A stretch of 64,000 nucleotides of DNA, taken from positions 7,285,001-7,349,000 of the forward strand of contig NZ_JAMZEC010000001.1 in assembly GCF_024172185.1 (NCBI RefSeq). The letters are read 5' to 3'. Under the pieces are notes generated by a model. The model was given only the letters and a program-made list of their open reading frames with translations. It had not been told where the DNA came from and made no database searches. Of the stretch, positions 46,902-55,825 are shown piece after piece. The stretch's first letter is position 1. The number at the start of each line of letters is the position of its first letter. The translations under genes and the position numbers were made by a program. Source of the DNA: Nonomuraea roseoviolacea subsp. carminata. GTDB lineage: Bacteria > Actinomycetota > Actinomycetes > Streptosporangiales > Streptosporangiaceae.

Positions 46902-47795
46902 ATGCGCATCGGACTGTTCCTGAACGAGCCCACGGGCCCGGACCCCATCAAGGAGCTGGGCGACGGCATCGCCGCGGCGCGCGACGCGGGCTTCGCCTCG
47001 GCGTGGATGTCGCACATCTTCGGCCTCGACGCGCTCACCGCCCTGGCCGTCGCGGGGGCCCGCACGCCGGGCATCGAGCTCGGCACCGCCGTGGTGCCCA
47101 CCTACCCGCGCCACCCGGCCGCGCTCGCCCAGCAGGCGATGACCGCCAACGCCGCGCTCGGCGGCCGGCTGACGCTCGGCATCGGCCTGTCGCACCAGGT
47201 CGTCATCGAGAACATGTTCGGCTACAGCTTCGAGCGCCCGGCCCGGCACATGGCCGAGTACCTCGACATCCTGCTGCCCGCCACCCGCGGCGAGCACGTC
47301 CACGTCCAGGGCGAGACGCTGAAGGCCGACATCCGGCTGAGCACGCCCGGTGCCGGCATGCCGGTCCTCATCGCCGCGCTCGCGCCGCGCATGCTCAAGC
47401 TGGCCGGCTCCCGCGCCGACGGCACCGTGCTGTGGATGACCGGCCCGCGGACCGTCACCCGGCACGTCGTCCCGGCCATCACCGCCGCCGCAGAGGAGGC
47501 GGGCCGCCCGCGGCCGCGCGTCGTCTGCGCCCTGCCGGTCTGCGTCACCGACGACCCCGAGGCCGCGCGGGCCCGCGCCGACGAGGTCTTCTCCATGTAC
47601 GGCCAGCTCCCGTCGTACCGCGCCATGCTCGACAAGGAAGGCGTCTCGGGGCCCGGCGAGGTGGCCGTCGTGGGCGACGAGGACTCCGTGCTGGCCCAGC
47701 TCGACGAGCTGCGCCGGGCCGGCGTGACGGACTTCGTGGCCTCGCCCTACTCCAAGAGCGAGCGCACGCTCGCGCTGCTCGGCCGGCTCCTCTGA
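46902..47795 (+). CDS. LLM-class flavin/F420-dependent oxidoreductase
   Basis: 297 aa: MRIGLFLNEPTGPDPIKELG, AGFASAWMSHIFGLDALTAL, GTAVVPTYPRHPAALAQQAM, LTLGIGLSHQVVIENMFGYS. The TIM-barrel luciferase-like pattern and the strand SAWMSHIFGLD are typical of actinobacterial F420-dependent enzymes. TAGACT at 46862-46867 is a possible -10. Cofactor choice (F420 or FMN) and substrate cannot be told from sequence. Confidence 0.88.
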   Translation: MRIGLFLNEPTGPDPIKELGDGIAAARDAGFASAWMSHIFGLDALTALAVAGARTPGIELGTAVVPTYPRHPAALAQQAMTANAALGGRLTLGIGLSHQVVIENMFGYSFERPARHMAEYLDILLPATRGEHVHVQGETLKADIRLSTPGAGMPVLIAALAPRMLKLAGSRADGTVLWMTGPRTVTRHVVPAITAAAEEAGRPRPRVVCALPVCVTDDPEAARARADEVFSMYGQLPSYRAMLDKEGVSGPGEVAVVGDEDSVLAQLDELRRAGVTDFVASPYSKSERTLALLGRLL

Positions 47796-47893
47796 CGGCG
47801 GCCCGGCTCTCCTGACGGCGGCTCGGGCCCCGCCGGAAGGCCGACGGCGCGTCGGGGAGCCCGCCGGGAGGCGCGCGCCTAGACTTCCACAAG

Positions 47894-48499
47894 GTGAAGC
47901 GCTTGCTGCATGGCATCGACGTGTCCAACTGGCAGGGCCGGGTCGACTGGGCCCACCACGCCGAGGAGGGCGTCGCCTTCGCCTTCGCCAAGGCCACAGA
48001 GGGCGGCGACTTCACCGACCGCTACTTCAGCCGCAACTGGCAGGGCATGCGGGAGAACTGGGTCGTCTGCGGCGCCTACCACTTCGCCCGGCCCAAGGGC
48101 GACGCGGCCGAGCACGCCCGCCACTTCCTCGCCGCCCTGCGCCGCGCCGGCGGGCTGCGCCGCGGCGACCTGATCGCGCTCGACCTGGAGGCCAGCGACG
48201 GCCTGAAGCCCGAGCAGGTCGCCCGGCACGCCCGCCGCTGGTTGCGCTACGTCGAGCTGCACGCGGGCGTGCGCCCGTTCGTCTACACGTATCCGTCGTT
48301 CGCGCACTCCGGCCACTGCGCCGGCCTGGAGGGCTACCCGCTGTGGATCGCCAGCCCCAGCCACGCCCGCGGCGACCCGCAGGTGCCCGCGCCGTGGGGG
48401 GAGTGGACGATCCACCAGTACTCCAGCCGGCCCGTGGACCGCAACGTGTTCGACGGCAGCCGCCAAGCACTGACCAGGCTGGGGTATCACCCGCGATAG
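47894..48499 (+). CDS. GH25 family lysozyme-like muramidase without signal peptide
   Basis: 201 aa from GTG 47894. GIDVSNWQGRVDW, AFAFAKATEGGDFTDRYFSR, VVCGAYHFARPKGDAAEHAR, GDLIALDLEASDG (catalytic acids) and IHQYSSRPVDRNVFDG define a complete GH25 domain. It has no signal peptide or membrane helix. TAGACT (47880-47885) lies 8 nt before the start, so the mRNA may be leaderless. It cleaves MurNAc-GlcNAc bonds in peptidoglycan if it reaches the wall. It may need lysis, a holin or a non-classical route. Confidence 0.9.
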   Translation: MKRLLHGIDVSNWQGRVDWAHHAEEGVAFAFAKATEGGDFTDRYFSRNWQGMRENWVVCGAYHFARPKGDAAEHARHFLAALRRAGGLRRGDLIALDLEASDGLKPEQVARHARRWLRYVELHAGVRPFVYTYPSFAHSGHCAGLEGYPLWIASPSHARGDPQVPAPWGEWTIHQYSSRPVDRNVFDGSRQALTRLGYHPR

Positions 48500-48563
48500 C
48501 ATCGGTTTCCATCACCGCCGGACGCCATCCGGGCCACCCGGCGCCTAGCATCAGGGAGCCACC

Positions 48564-50528
48564 GTGTCAGCCGAGCTACACATCACCCTCGCCGGAGCCG
48601 AGCGTGTGGTGGCGGCCGGCACGACGGCCGGCGACGCGCTGGAGGCCGACGGCCGCACCGTCATCGCCGCCCGGGTCAACGGCGAGCAGCGCGACCTCGC
48701 CTGGCGGCTCGCCGACGGCGACGTGGTGGAGCCGATCGAGATCTCCAGCGCCGAGGGCCGGGCCATCGTGCGCCACTCGACCGCCCACGTCATGGCCCAG
48801 GCGGTCCAGGAGCTGTTCCCCGAGGCCAAGCTGGGCATCGGGCCGCCCGTCGACAACGGCTTCTACTACGACTTCGACGTCGAGCACGCCTTCCAGCCCG
48901 ACGACCTCAAGCGCATCGAGAAGCGCATGCGCGAGATCGTCAAGGAGGGCCAGCTGTTCTCCCGCCGCCCCGTCGGCGACGACGAGGCCCGCGAGGAGCT
49001 GGCCGGCGAGCCGTACAAGCTGGAGCTCATCGGGCTCAAGGGCGGCGCGGCCGACGAGGAGTCGGTCGAGGTCGGCGCGGGCCAGCTCACCATCTACGAC
49101 AACCTCGACGCCAAGAGCGGCGAGCTGCGCTGGAAGGACCTGTGCCGCGGCCCGCACGTGCCGTCCACCCGGTCCATCCCGGCGTTCAAGCTCATGCGCT
49201 CCGGCGGCGCCTACTGGCGCGGCAGCGAGAAGAACCCGCAGCTCCAGCGCATCTACGGCACCGCCTGGGAGTCCCGCGACAAGCAGGACGAATACCTCAA
49301 GCTGCTCGAAGAGGCCGAGAAGCGCGACCACCGCCGGCTGGGCGCCGAGCTCGACCTGTTCAGCTTCCCGCCGGAGCTGGGCAGCGGCCTGCCGATCTTC
49401 CATCCCAAGGGCGGGATCATCCGCAAGGAGATGGAGGACTACATGCGCCGCCGGCAGGCCGAGGCCGGCTACGAGTTCGTCAACACCCCGCACATCACCA
49501 AGTCGTCGCTGTTCGAGACCTCCGGCCACCTGCCGTGGTACGCCGACGACATGTTCCCGGCCTTCGAGCTGGAGGGCGTCGACTACCGCGTCAAGCCGAT
49601 GAACTGCCCCATGCACAACCTGATCTTCAGGGCGCGCGGGCGGTCCTACCGCGAGCTGCCGCTGCGGCTGTGCGAGTTCGGCTCGGTCTACCGCTACGAG
49701 AAGTCCGGCGTGGTCCACGGGCTCACCCGGGTGCGCGGCATGACGCAGGACGACGCGCACATCTACACCACCCGCGAGCAGATGGCCGACGAGATCAAGT
49801 CGCTGCTGCGGTTCGTGCTCAGCGTGCTGCGCGACTTCGGCCTGTCCGACTTCTACCTGGAGCTGTCCACCCGCGACGACTCCGAGAAGTTCATCGGCGA
49901 CCCGGCCGAGTGGGACGAGGCGACCGAGGCGCTGCGCCAGGTGGCCACCGAGTCGGGCCTGGAGCTGGTGGCCGACCCGGGCGGCGCGGCCTTCTACGGC
50001 CCGAAGATCTCGGTGCAGGCCAAGGACGCGATCGGCCGCACCTGGCAGCTGTCGACCATCCAGCTCGACCTCAACCAGCCCAAGCGCTTCGGGCTGGAGT
50101 ACCAGGCGGCCGACGGCAGCCGGCAGACGCCGGTCATGATCCACCGGGCGCTGTTCGGCTCGGTCGAGCGCTTCCTCGGCGTGCTGACCGAGCACTACGC
50201 GGGCGCCTTCCCTCCGTGGCTGGCGCCGGTGCAGGTCGTCGGCATCCCGATCGCCGACGCCCACGCCTCCTACCTCAACGACGTCGCCAAGCGGCTGCGT
50301 GAGCGGGGCGTCCGGGTGGAGGTCGACACCTCCGACGACCGCATGCAGAAGAAGATCCGCAACGCGCAGAAGGCCAAGGTGCCGTTCATGCTGCTGGCCG
50401 GTGACGACGACGTCGCCAAGGGCGCGGTGTCGTTCCGCTACCGCAGCGGCGAGCAGAAGAACGGCGTGCCGGTGGACGACGCGGTCGAGGAGATCGTCTC
50501 GGCGGTGGAGCGCCGGATCCAGGTCTGA
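48564..50528 (+). CDS. thrS: Threonyl-tRNA synthetase
   Basis: 654 aa from GTG. An N-terminal TGS domain is followed by the editing domain with HSTAHVMAQAVQELFPEAKL and CRGPHVPST. The class II catalytic core has KPMNCPMHNLIF (zinc Cys), motif 2 YRYEKSGVVHGLTRVRGMTQ, and PVMIHRALFGSVERFLGVL (motif 3). The anticodon-binding domain ends it. Possible -10 TAGCAT at 48546-48551. Start of the conserved thrS-HIT-pgsA-acyltransferase-pimA neighbourhood. Confidence 0.97.
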   Translation: MSAELHITLAGAERVVAAGTTAGDALEADGRTVIAARVNGEQRDLAWRLADGDVVEPIEISSAEGRAIVRHSTAHVMAQAVQELFPEAKLGIGPPVDNGFYYDFDVEHAFQPDDLKRIEKRMREIVKEGQLFSRRPVGDDEAREELAGEPYKLELIGLKGGAADEESVEVGAGQLTIYDNLDAKSGELRWKDLCRGPHVPSTRSIPAFKLMRSGGAYWRGSEKNPQLQRIYGTAWESRDKQDEYLKLLEEAEKRDHRRLGAELDLFSFPPELGSGLPIFHPKGGIIRKEMEDYMRRRQAEAGYEFVNTPHITKSSLFETSGHLPWYADDMFPAFELEGVDYRVKPMNCPMHNLIFRARGRSYRELPLRLCEFGSVYRYEKSGVVHGLTRVRGMTQDDAHIYTTREQMADEIKSLLRFVLSVLRDFGLSDFYLELSTRDDSEKFIGDPAEWDEATEALRQVATESGLELVADPGGAAFYGPKISVQAKDAIGRTWQLSTIQLDLNQPKRFGLEYQAADGSRQTPVMIHRALFGSVERFLGVLTEHYAGAFPPWLAPVQVVGIPIADAHASYLNDVAKRLRERGVRVEVDTSDDRMQKKIRNAQKAKVPFMLLAGDDDVAKGAVSFRYRSGEQKNGVPVDDAVEEIVSAVERRIQV

Positions 50529-50540
50529 CGCCACGCCGCC

Positions 50541-50576
50541 ATAGGGCCCCCTCCCACGCCCGGGAGGGGGCCCTAT
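50541..50576. terminator. 15-bp perfect hairpin between thrS and the HIT gene
   Basis: ATAGGGCCCCCTCCC (50541-50555) pairs exactly with GGGAGGGGGCCCTAT (50562-50576) around a 6-nt loop, with no T-tract. It ends 10 nt before the HIT start codon. Its right edge TATGCT (50574-50579) could also be the -10 of a leaderless HIT promoter. Confidence 0.6.
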
Positions 50577-50586
50577 GCTGCTAGAT

Positions 50587-51117
50587 ATGCACGATCAGCC
50601 AGGAGCGGGCGAGCCCGACAACTTCGAGCGGCTGTGGACCCCGCACCGCATGGCCTACATCAAGGGCGAGGGCAAGCCGAGCGGCACCGGCGCCGGCGAC
50701 GGGTGCCCCTTCGACGCCATCCCGCGGATGAGCGACGAGGACGGCCTGGTGGTGGCCCGCGGCGAGGTGGTCTACGCGGTGCTCAACCTCTACCCGTACA
50801 ACTCGGGTCACCTCATGGTCGTGCCGTACCGCCACGTGTCCGACTACGACGAGCTGGACCGGGCCGAGGTGCTGGAGCTGGGGGAGTTCACCCAGCGGGC
50901 GCTGCGGGCCCTGCGCAGGGCGTCGGGCGCGCAGGGCTTCAACGTCGGGCTCAACCTCGGCGACGTCGCGGGCGCGGGCATCGCCGCCCACCTGCACCAG
51001 CACGTGGTGCCGCGCTGGGGCGGCGACACCAACTTCATGCCGGTGGTGGCCCGCACCAAGGTGCTGCCGCAGCTCCTGCGCGACACCCGCGACCTGCTCG
51101 CGAGCGCCTGGGACTGA
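50587..51117 (+). CDS. HIT-family hydrolase / Ap4A phosphorylase-like
   Basis: 176 aa. YIKGEGKPSGTGAGDGCPFD, VVYAVLNLYPYNSGHLMVVP and the catalytic histidine triad IAAHLHQHVVPRWGGDTNFM. It matches the actinobacterial protein encoded after thrS (Rv2613c type), which degrades diadenosine tetraphosphate, an alarmone made by aminoacyl-tRNA synthetases. This explains the linkage to thrS. ATG 50587 has no ribosome site, supporting leaderless translation. Confidence 0.9.
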   Translation: MHDQPGAGEPDNFERLWTPHRMAYIKGEGKPSGTGAGDGCPFDAIPRMSDEDGLVVARGEVVYAVLNLYPYNSGHLMVVPYRHVSDYDELDRAEVLELGEFTQRALRALRRASGAQGFNVGLNLGDVAGAGIAAHLHQHVVPRWGGDTNFMPVVARTKVLPQLLRDTRDLLASAWD

Positions 51118-51135
51118 CCGACCCTCCGGGGGCGG

Positions 51136-52707
51136 TCAGCGCACGGTGACCCTGGCGGCGCCGCTCTCGTGCTGGAGCCGGTCCAGGGCCGTCACGAGGT
51201 ACGTGCCGGGCTTGTTCGCGGCGAACGACGGCGAGGTGACCAGCGCCACCAGGTCGCGGGCGTCCACGGTGTGGCAGTCGGCGCCCGAGGCGGGCAGCCG
51301 GTAGACCGCGTAGGCGCGCGCCCCCTCCGACGGCGTCCACGTCAGCGCGGCCCCCTCGCCCTTGCCCTCGCCGGCCTTGAGGCCCACCGGCGTGGCCGGG
51401 GCGTCGCCGCCGCGCTCCTTGATCAGCGGCAGCAGCGCGGGCCGGGCGTAGTGGGCGGCCACCACGCGGTCCATGGCGCCGAGCGGGTTGTCCAGGACGT
51501 TCTTGGCGCTGAAGTAGACGTCGCCCTCGACCTGCTGGTGCCCGCGGTTGAGCGTGAGCTGCGCCGACAGCTCGCCCGGCTTGGACCACGCCTTGTCGGT
51601 GCGCGTGCCGACCTGGTAGGCGGCCTGGCCGATGTAGAGGTCGACGCCGGTGCCCTTGACCTGGCGCGCCCACCACGGCATGAGCGCCTTGTAGTCGGCC
51701 GCCTTGAAGCCGATCGGCCAGTAGAGCTGCGGCAGCACGTAGTCGACCGTGCCCGCCTTGATCCAGGCGCGGGCGTCGGCGTAGATGCTGTCGTAGGCCG
51801 ACATGCCCGACGTGGCCGAGCCGGCCGGGTCCTGCGCCTTGTTACGCCAGATCCCGAACGGGCTGATGCCGAACTTCACGTGCTTCTTGGCCGCGTGGAC
51901 CGCCGCGTCGACCTCGGCGACCAGCGTGTTGACGTTCTGGCGGCGCCAGTCGGCCAGGCTCCGGCCCTTGCCGTACTTGGCGAAGGCGGCCCGGTCGTCG
52001 AAGGCCCCGCCCTGGCCCGGGTACGGGTAGAAGTAGTCGTCGAAGTGGACCCCGTCGACGTCGTAGCGCTTGACCACGTCGGTGACGACCTTGACGACGT
52101 GCTCGCGCACCTGCGGCAGGCCCGGGTTGTAGTACAGGCGGCCGTCGTAGGAGACGGTCCAGCCGGGATGCTCACGCGCCGGGTGGCCGGCGGGCAGCTT
52201 GCCCGCGCCGCCGTCGTAGGAGGCGCGGTACGGGTTGAACCAGGCGTGGAACTCCAGCCCCCGCTTGTGCGCCTCGGCGATGAGGAACGGCAGCGGGTCC
52301 CAGCCCGGGTCCTTGCCCACCGTGCCGGTGAGGTACTGCGACCACGGCTCCAGCGACGAGCGGTAGAGCGCGTCGGAGGCCGGCCGCACCTGGACGAACA
52401 CCGCGTTGAGCCGGCGCTTGGCCGCGCCGTCGAGGATGCGGACGTACTCGGCGCGCTGCCGATCGGGCGTCAGCCCCGTCCTGGACGGCCAGTCGATGTT
52501 CTTGACCGTCGCGATCCAGACGCCGCGCAACTGCCGCTTCGGGTAGCGGGCGTCGGCCTTGCACGAGGCCGGCGGAGCGGCGGCCGTCTTCTTCTTGGCT
52601 GATCCCGCCGCGGGCGGCTCACCGGGGCCGGGGCCGAGGACGAAAGCGGCACCCGTGGTGAGGACGGCCAGAGCGGCGGCGGCGAGCAGAGGGCGTCCGG
52701 TACGCAT
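51136..52707 (-). CDS. GHL10-type glycosyl hydrolase-like secreted protein (DUF187) with Fn3-like C-terminus
   Basis: 523 aa. N-terminal signal peptide (LLAAAALAVLTTGAAFVLGP). The TIM-barrel GHL10 domain carries QLRGVWIATVKNIDWPSRTG, FVQVRPASDALYRSSLEPWS, HAWFNPYRASYDGG, DVDGVHFDDYFYPYPGQGGA and YVLPQLYWPIGFKAADY. The last ~95 residues look like a fibronectin-III domain. Probably acts on cell-wall or extracellular glycans; substrate unproven. It is one of two minus-strand genes inserted into the PIM neighbourhood. Confidence 0.87.
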   Translation of the reverse strand: MRTGRPLLAAAALAVLTTGAAFVLGPGPGEPPAAGSAKKKTAAAPPASCKADARYPKRQLRGVWIATVKNIDWPSRTGLTPDRQRAEYVRILDGAAKRRLNAVFVQVRPASDALYRSSLEPWSQYLTGTVGKDPGWDPLPFLIAEAHKRGLEFHAWFNPYRASYDGGAGKLPAGHPAREHPGWTVSYDGRLYYNPGLPQVREHVVKVVTDVVKRYDVDGVHFDDYFYPYPGQGGAFDDRAAFAKYGKGRSLADWRRQNVNTLVAEVDAAVHAAKKHVKFGISPFGIWRNKAQDPAGSATSGMSAYDSIYADARAWIKAGTVDYVLPQLYWPIGFKAADYKALMPWWARQVKGTGVDLYIGQAAYQVGTRTDKAWSKPGELSAQLTLNRGHQQVEGDVYFSAKNVLDNPLGAMDRVVAAHYARPALLPLIKERGGDAPATPVGLKAGEGKGEGAALTWTPSEGARAYAVYRLPASGADCHTVDARDLVALVTSPSFAANKPGTYLVTALDRLQHESGAARVTVR

Positions 52708-52797
52708 AATGCCCCCAGTCTCGCACCCCGTCCCGGATGCTCCGGCCGGAAAAAAGAAATCTATTCGTGATGCGGGAGTGAAGGAAGGGCATGGAAA

Positions 52798-52823
52798 GGG
52801 GCGCGCCGGCGGTGGCGCGCCCC
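52798..52823 (-). terminator. Terminator after the EF-G2 gene
   Basis: Perfect 10-bp stem GGGGCGCGCC/GGCGCGCCCC with a GGCGGT loop, 17 nt after the EF-G2 stop on the minus strand, followed by TTTCC. It lies between the EF-G2 gene and the secreted glycosidase-like gene. Confidence 0.55.
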
Positions 52824-52840
52824 GCTCTCCGACTCCGCGT

Positions 52841-54979
52841 TCAGTCCGTCGCCGTGACCTTGCCCGCGAGGTGCGACGGCAGCGGCTCGTACCGCAGGAA
52901 CGTCCGCGTGAACGTCCCCGTCCCGTGCGACATCGAGCGCAGGTCGATCGCGTACCGGGTGATCTCCAGCTGCGGCACCTCGGCCTTGACCAGCGTGCGG
53001 CCCGTGCCGACCGGCTCGGTGCCGAGCACCCGGCCGCGCCGCGAGGACAGGTCGGACATCACCGAGCCCACGTAGTCGTCGGCCACCAGCACCGACAGCT
53101 CGTCCACCGGCTCCAGCAGCAGCGTCGGCACCTTCCCGGCCGCCTCCTTGAGCGCGAGCTGGCCCGCGATCTGGAAGGCCATGTCGGAGGAGTCCACGGA
53201 GTGGGCCTTGCCGTCGTACAGCGTCACCCGCACGTCCACCATCGGGTAGCCGGCCACCACGCCGCGCTCCATCTGGGCCCGCACGCCCTTCTCCACCGAC
53301 GGGATGAACTGCCGCGGCACCACCCCGCCGACGATCTTGTCGACGAACTCGAAGCCGCCGCCGGAGGGCAGCGGCTCGACCTCGATGTGGCAGATGGCGT
53401 ACTGGCCGTGCCCGCCGGTCTGCTTGACGTTGCGGCCCATGGCCTGGCACCTGCCGCCGAACGTCTCGCGCAGCGGCACCCGCAGCTCCACCCGCTCCAC
53501 CTCGACGCCGTGGCGCTTGGCCAGCCGGTCGAGCAGCACGTCCGTGTGGGCCTCGCCCATGCACCACAGCACGAGCTGCTTGGTCTCGGGGTTGTTCTCC
53601 AGCCGCAGCGTCGGGTCCTCGGCGACGAGCCGGGCCAGCGCCTGCGACAGCTTGTCCTCGTCGGCCTTGGACTTGGCCTGGATGGCCACCGGCAGCAGCG
53701 GGTCGGGCATCTGCCAGGCGGTCATGAGCAGCGGCCGCTCCACCTCCGACAGCGTGTCGCCGGTCTCGGCCCGCGACAGCTTGGCGACGGCGACGATGTC
53801 GCCCGCGACGCCCTTGGCGGCGGGCCGCTGCTGCTTGCCCAGCGGGCACGTCAGGGTGCCGATGCGCTCGTCGACGTCGTGGTCCTCGTGGCCGCGCTCG
53901 GCCAGGCCGTGCCCGGAGACGTGCACGGTCATGTCCGGGCGCAGCGTGCCGGAGAAGATCCGCACGAGGCTGATGCGGCCCACGTACGGGTCGCTCGTGG
54001 TCTTGACCACCTCGGCGACCAGCGGTCCGTCCGGGTCGCAGGAGACGTCCGCGACCGGCTTGCCGTCGAGGGTGGTGATCTCGGGCAGCGGGTGCTCCAG
54101 CGGCGACGGGAACCCCTGGGTGATCAGCTCCAGCACCTCCATGGCGCCGACGCCGATGCCCGAGCAGAGCACCGGGTAGAAGCTGCCGCGGGCGACGGCC
54201 TTCTCCAGGTCCTCGATCAGCACCTTGGTGTCGATCGGGTCGCCCTGGAGGTAGCGGTCCATGAGCGACTCGTCCTCGCTCTCCTGGATGATCCCCTCGA
54301 TGAGGACGCCGCGGTAGTCCTCGATCCGCCCCTCGTACTCGGCCCCGGGGTCCTTCTCCGTGCGCGTGCCGGTGGCGTAGTTGTAGAACTTCTGCGACAG
54401 CAGCCCGATCAGGCCGTTGACGTGCCCGTTGGTGATCACCGGCAGGTAGAGGGGGGCGACGCCGTCACCGAAGACGTCCTGGCAGGTGGCGAGCACCTCG
54501 TCGAAGTCCGCCCGCTGATGGTCGATCTTGGTGATCACGACGGCGCGGGGCATGCCGACCCGGGCGCACTCCTCCCACAGCATCTGGGTGAGCCCGTCGA
54601 CGCCCTCCGCCGCCGACACGACGAACAGGGCGGCGTCCGCGGCGCGCAGGCCGGCGCGCAGGTCGCCCACGAAGTCGGCGTAACCGGGGGTGTCCAGAAG
54701 GTTGATCTTGACGCCGTTGTGCGTGAGAGGCGCGAGGGCCAGGTTCACCGACCGCTGCTGGCGCACCTCCACCTCGTCGAAGTCGCTGACCGTGTTGCCG
54801 TCCTCGACCCGGCCCGCCCGCTGGATGGTGCCGGTGGCGGTCAGCAGTTGTTCGACGAGGGTCGTCTTGCCCGCTCCCGAATGGCCGACCAGCACGACGT
54901 TGCGTATCGCGTCCGCACTGTCGGCCGATGGTGCCCTGCCCGCGGCTCCCATGGCCGCGCCCGGGTTCTTCTCCGCCAC
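52841..54979 (-). CDS. Elongation factor G-like protein EF-G2
   Basis: 712 aa; GTG 54979 chosen with GGAGG upstream. P-loop VVLVGHSGAGKTTLVEQLL, G3 NLLDTPGYADFVGD and G4 VVITKIDHQ are present. The switch-I RGIT motif of EF-G is replaced (VRQQRSVNLALAPL), and the catalytic His after DTPG is Tyr. These are traits of the actinobacterial EF-G2 branch, which does not replace EF-G in elongation and has no settled function. All five EF-G domains follow. Divergent from pgsA. Confidence 0.9.
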   Translation of the reverse strand: MAEKNPGAAMGAAGRAPSADSADAIRNVVLVGHSGAGKTTLVEQLLTATGTIQRAGRVEDGNTVSDFDEVEVRQQRSVNLALAPLTHNGVKINLLDTPGYADFVGDLRAGLRAADAALFVVSAAEGVDGLTQMLWEECARVGMPRAVVITKIDHQRADFDEVLATCQDVFGDGVAPLYLPVITNGHVNGLIGLLSQKFYNYATGTRTEKDPGAEYEGRIEDYRGVLIEGIIQESEDESLMDRYLQGDPIDTKVLIEDLEKAVARGSFYPVLCSGIGVGAMEVLELITQGFPSPLEHPLPEITTLDGKPVADVSCDPDGPLVAEVVKTTSDPYVGRISLVRIFSGTLRPDMTVHVSGHGLAERGHEDHDVDERIGTLTCPLGKQQRPAAKGVAGDIVAVAKLSRAETGDTLSEVERPLLMTAWQMPDPLLPVAIQAKSKADEDKLSQALARLVAEDPTLRLENNPETKQLVLWCMGEAHTDVLLDRLAKRHGVEVERVELRVPLRETFGGRCQAMGRNVKQTGGHGQYAICHIEVEPLPSGGGFEFVDKIVGGVVPRQFIPSVEKGVRAQMERGVVAGYPMVDVRVTLYDGKAHSVDSSDMAFQIAGQLALKEAAGKVPTLLLEPVDELSVLVADDYVGSVMSDLSSRRGRVLGTEPVGTGRTLVKAEVPQLEITRYAIDLRSMSHGTGTFTRTFLRYEPLPSHLAGKVTATD

Positions 54980-55222
54980 ATCGCCTCCGGTCTCGTGGGA
55001 CGAGACGGCCCGCTCCGGCGGCCTGACCCGCGGCCAGGCGGACGGCCGGGCATCCTCTCCCGTGTCGTCGGTTCGACTTCCAACGCCGCGCCCGCGCGGA
55101 GGGTGGAGCAGGACCGCATGAACAGACGCGGTGTGTTCACCAAATACCCGTGTGGCGGATATCACAAGGGGGGTGAGGCAAAGAAACTGGCCGGGCCGGG
55201 GATGGCCTACGATCAGAGCGCG

Positions 55223-55825
55223 ATGCTGAAACTCCTGCGTCCGGCCGTCACCCGGATACTCACCCCGCTGGGCAGGGCCCTGGTCCGCCACGGGATCGGA
55301 CCCAACGCCGTCACCGCGATCGGCACCCTCGGCACCGTGGTCGCCGCCCTGCTGTTCTTCCCCGCGGGCCTGCTCGCCGCCGGCGCGCTGGTGATCACCG
55401 TGTTCGTGCTGTTCGACCTGCTCGACGGCGTGGTCGCGCGGCTCGGCGGCGGGGGCGGCAGCACGTGGGGGGCCTTTCTCGACAGCACGCTCGACCGGGT
55501 CGCCGACGCCGCCATCTTCTGCGGGCTGATCCTGTACTTCTTCGCCGAAGGCGACGTGCTCATGGCGTCGGTCACGCTGTTCTGCCTGGTGGCGGGCGCT
55601 CTGGTGTCCTATGCCAAGGCCCGGGCAGAGGGGCTGGGGCTGACGTGCGACGTGGGGCTGGCCGAGCGGCCCGAGCGGCTCGTGGTGGCGCTGGTGGCGA
55701 GCTTCCTGGCCGGGCTCGGGCTGCCGTACGTGCTGGCGGCCGGCATGTGGTTGCTCGCGGCGGCCAGCGCTGTCACCGTGGTGCAGCGCGTGGTCCACGT
55801 CCACCGGCAGACGAGGGAGCGATGA
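55223..55825 (+). CDS. pgsA: Phosphatidylinositol phosphate synthase (CDP-alcohol phosphatidyltransferase)
   Basis: 200 aa, about six membrane helices. The CDP-alcohol motif is LFDLLDGVVARLGGG, then GAFLDSTLDRVADA (D-G-x2-A-R-x8-G-x3-D-x3-D). It joins CDP-diacylglycerol and inositol phosphate, the first step to phosphatidylinositol and PIMs. The start is either ATG 55223, with TACGAT upstream as a possible -10, or ATG 55202. It overlaps the acyltransferase gene by 4 nt. The assignment to PI-phosphate and not PG-phosphate rests on the neighbours. Confidence 0.88.
   Translation: MLKLLRPAVTRILTPLGRALVRHGIGPNAVTAIGTLGTVVAALLFFPAGLLAAGALVITVFVLFDLLDGVVARLGGGGGSTWGAFLDSTLDRVADAAIFCGLILYFFAEGDVLMASVTLFCLVAGALVSYAKARAEGLGLTCDVGLAERPERLVVALVASFLAGLGLPYVLAAGMWLLAAASAVTVVQRVVHVHRQTRER

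Noticed and set aside
52559..55825. A 1088-codon plus-strand frame ending in pgsA
   Set aside because: Only the last ~200 codons (pgsA) are real; the rest is antisense to EF-G2.
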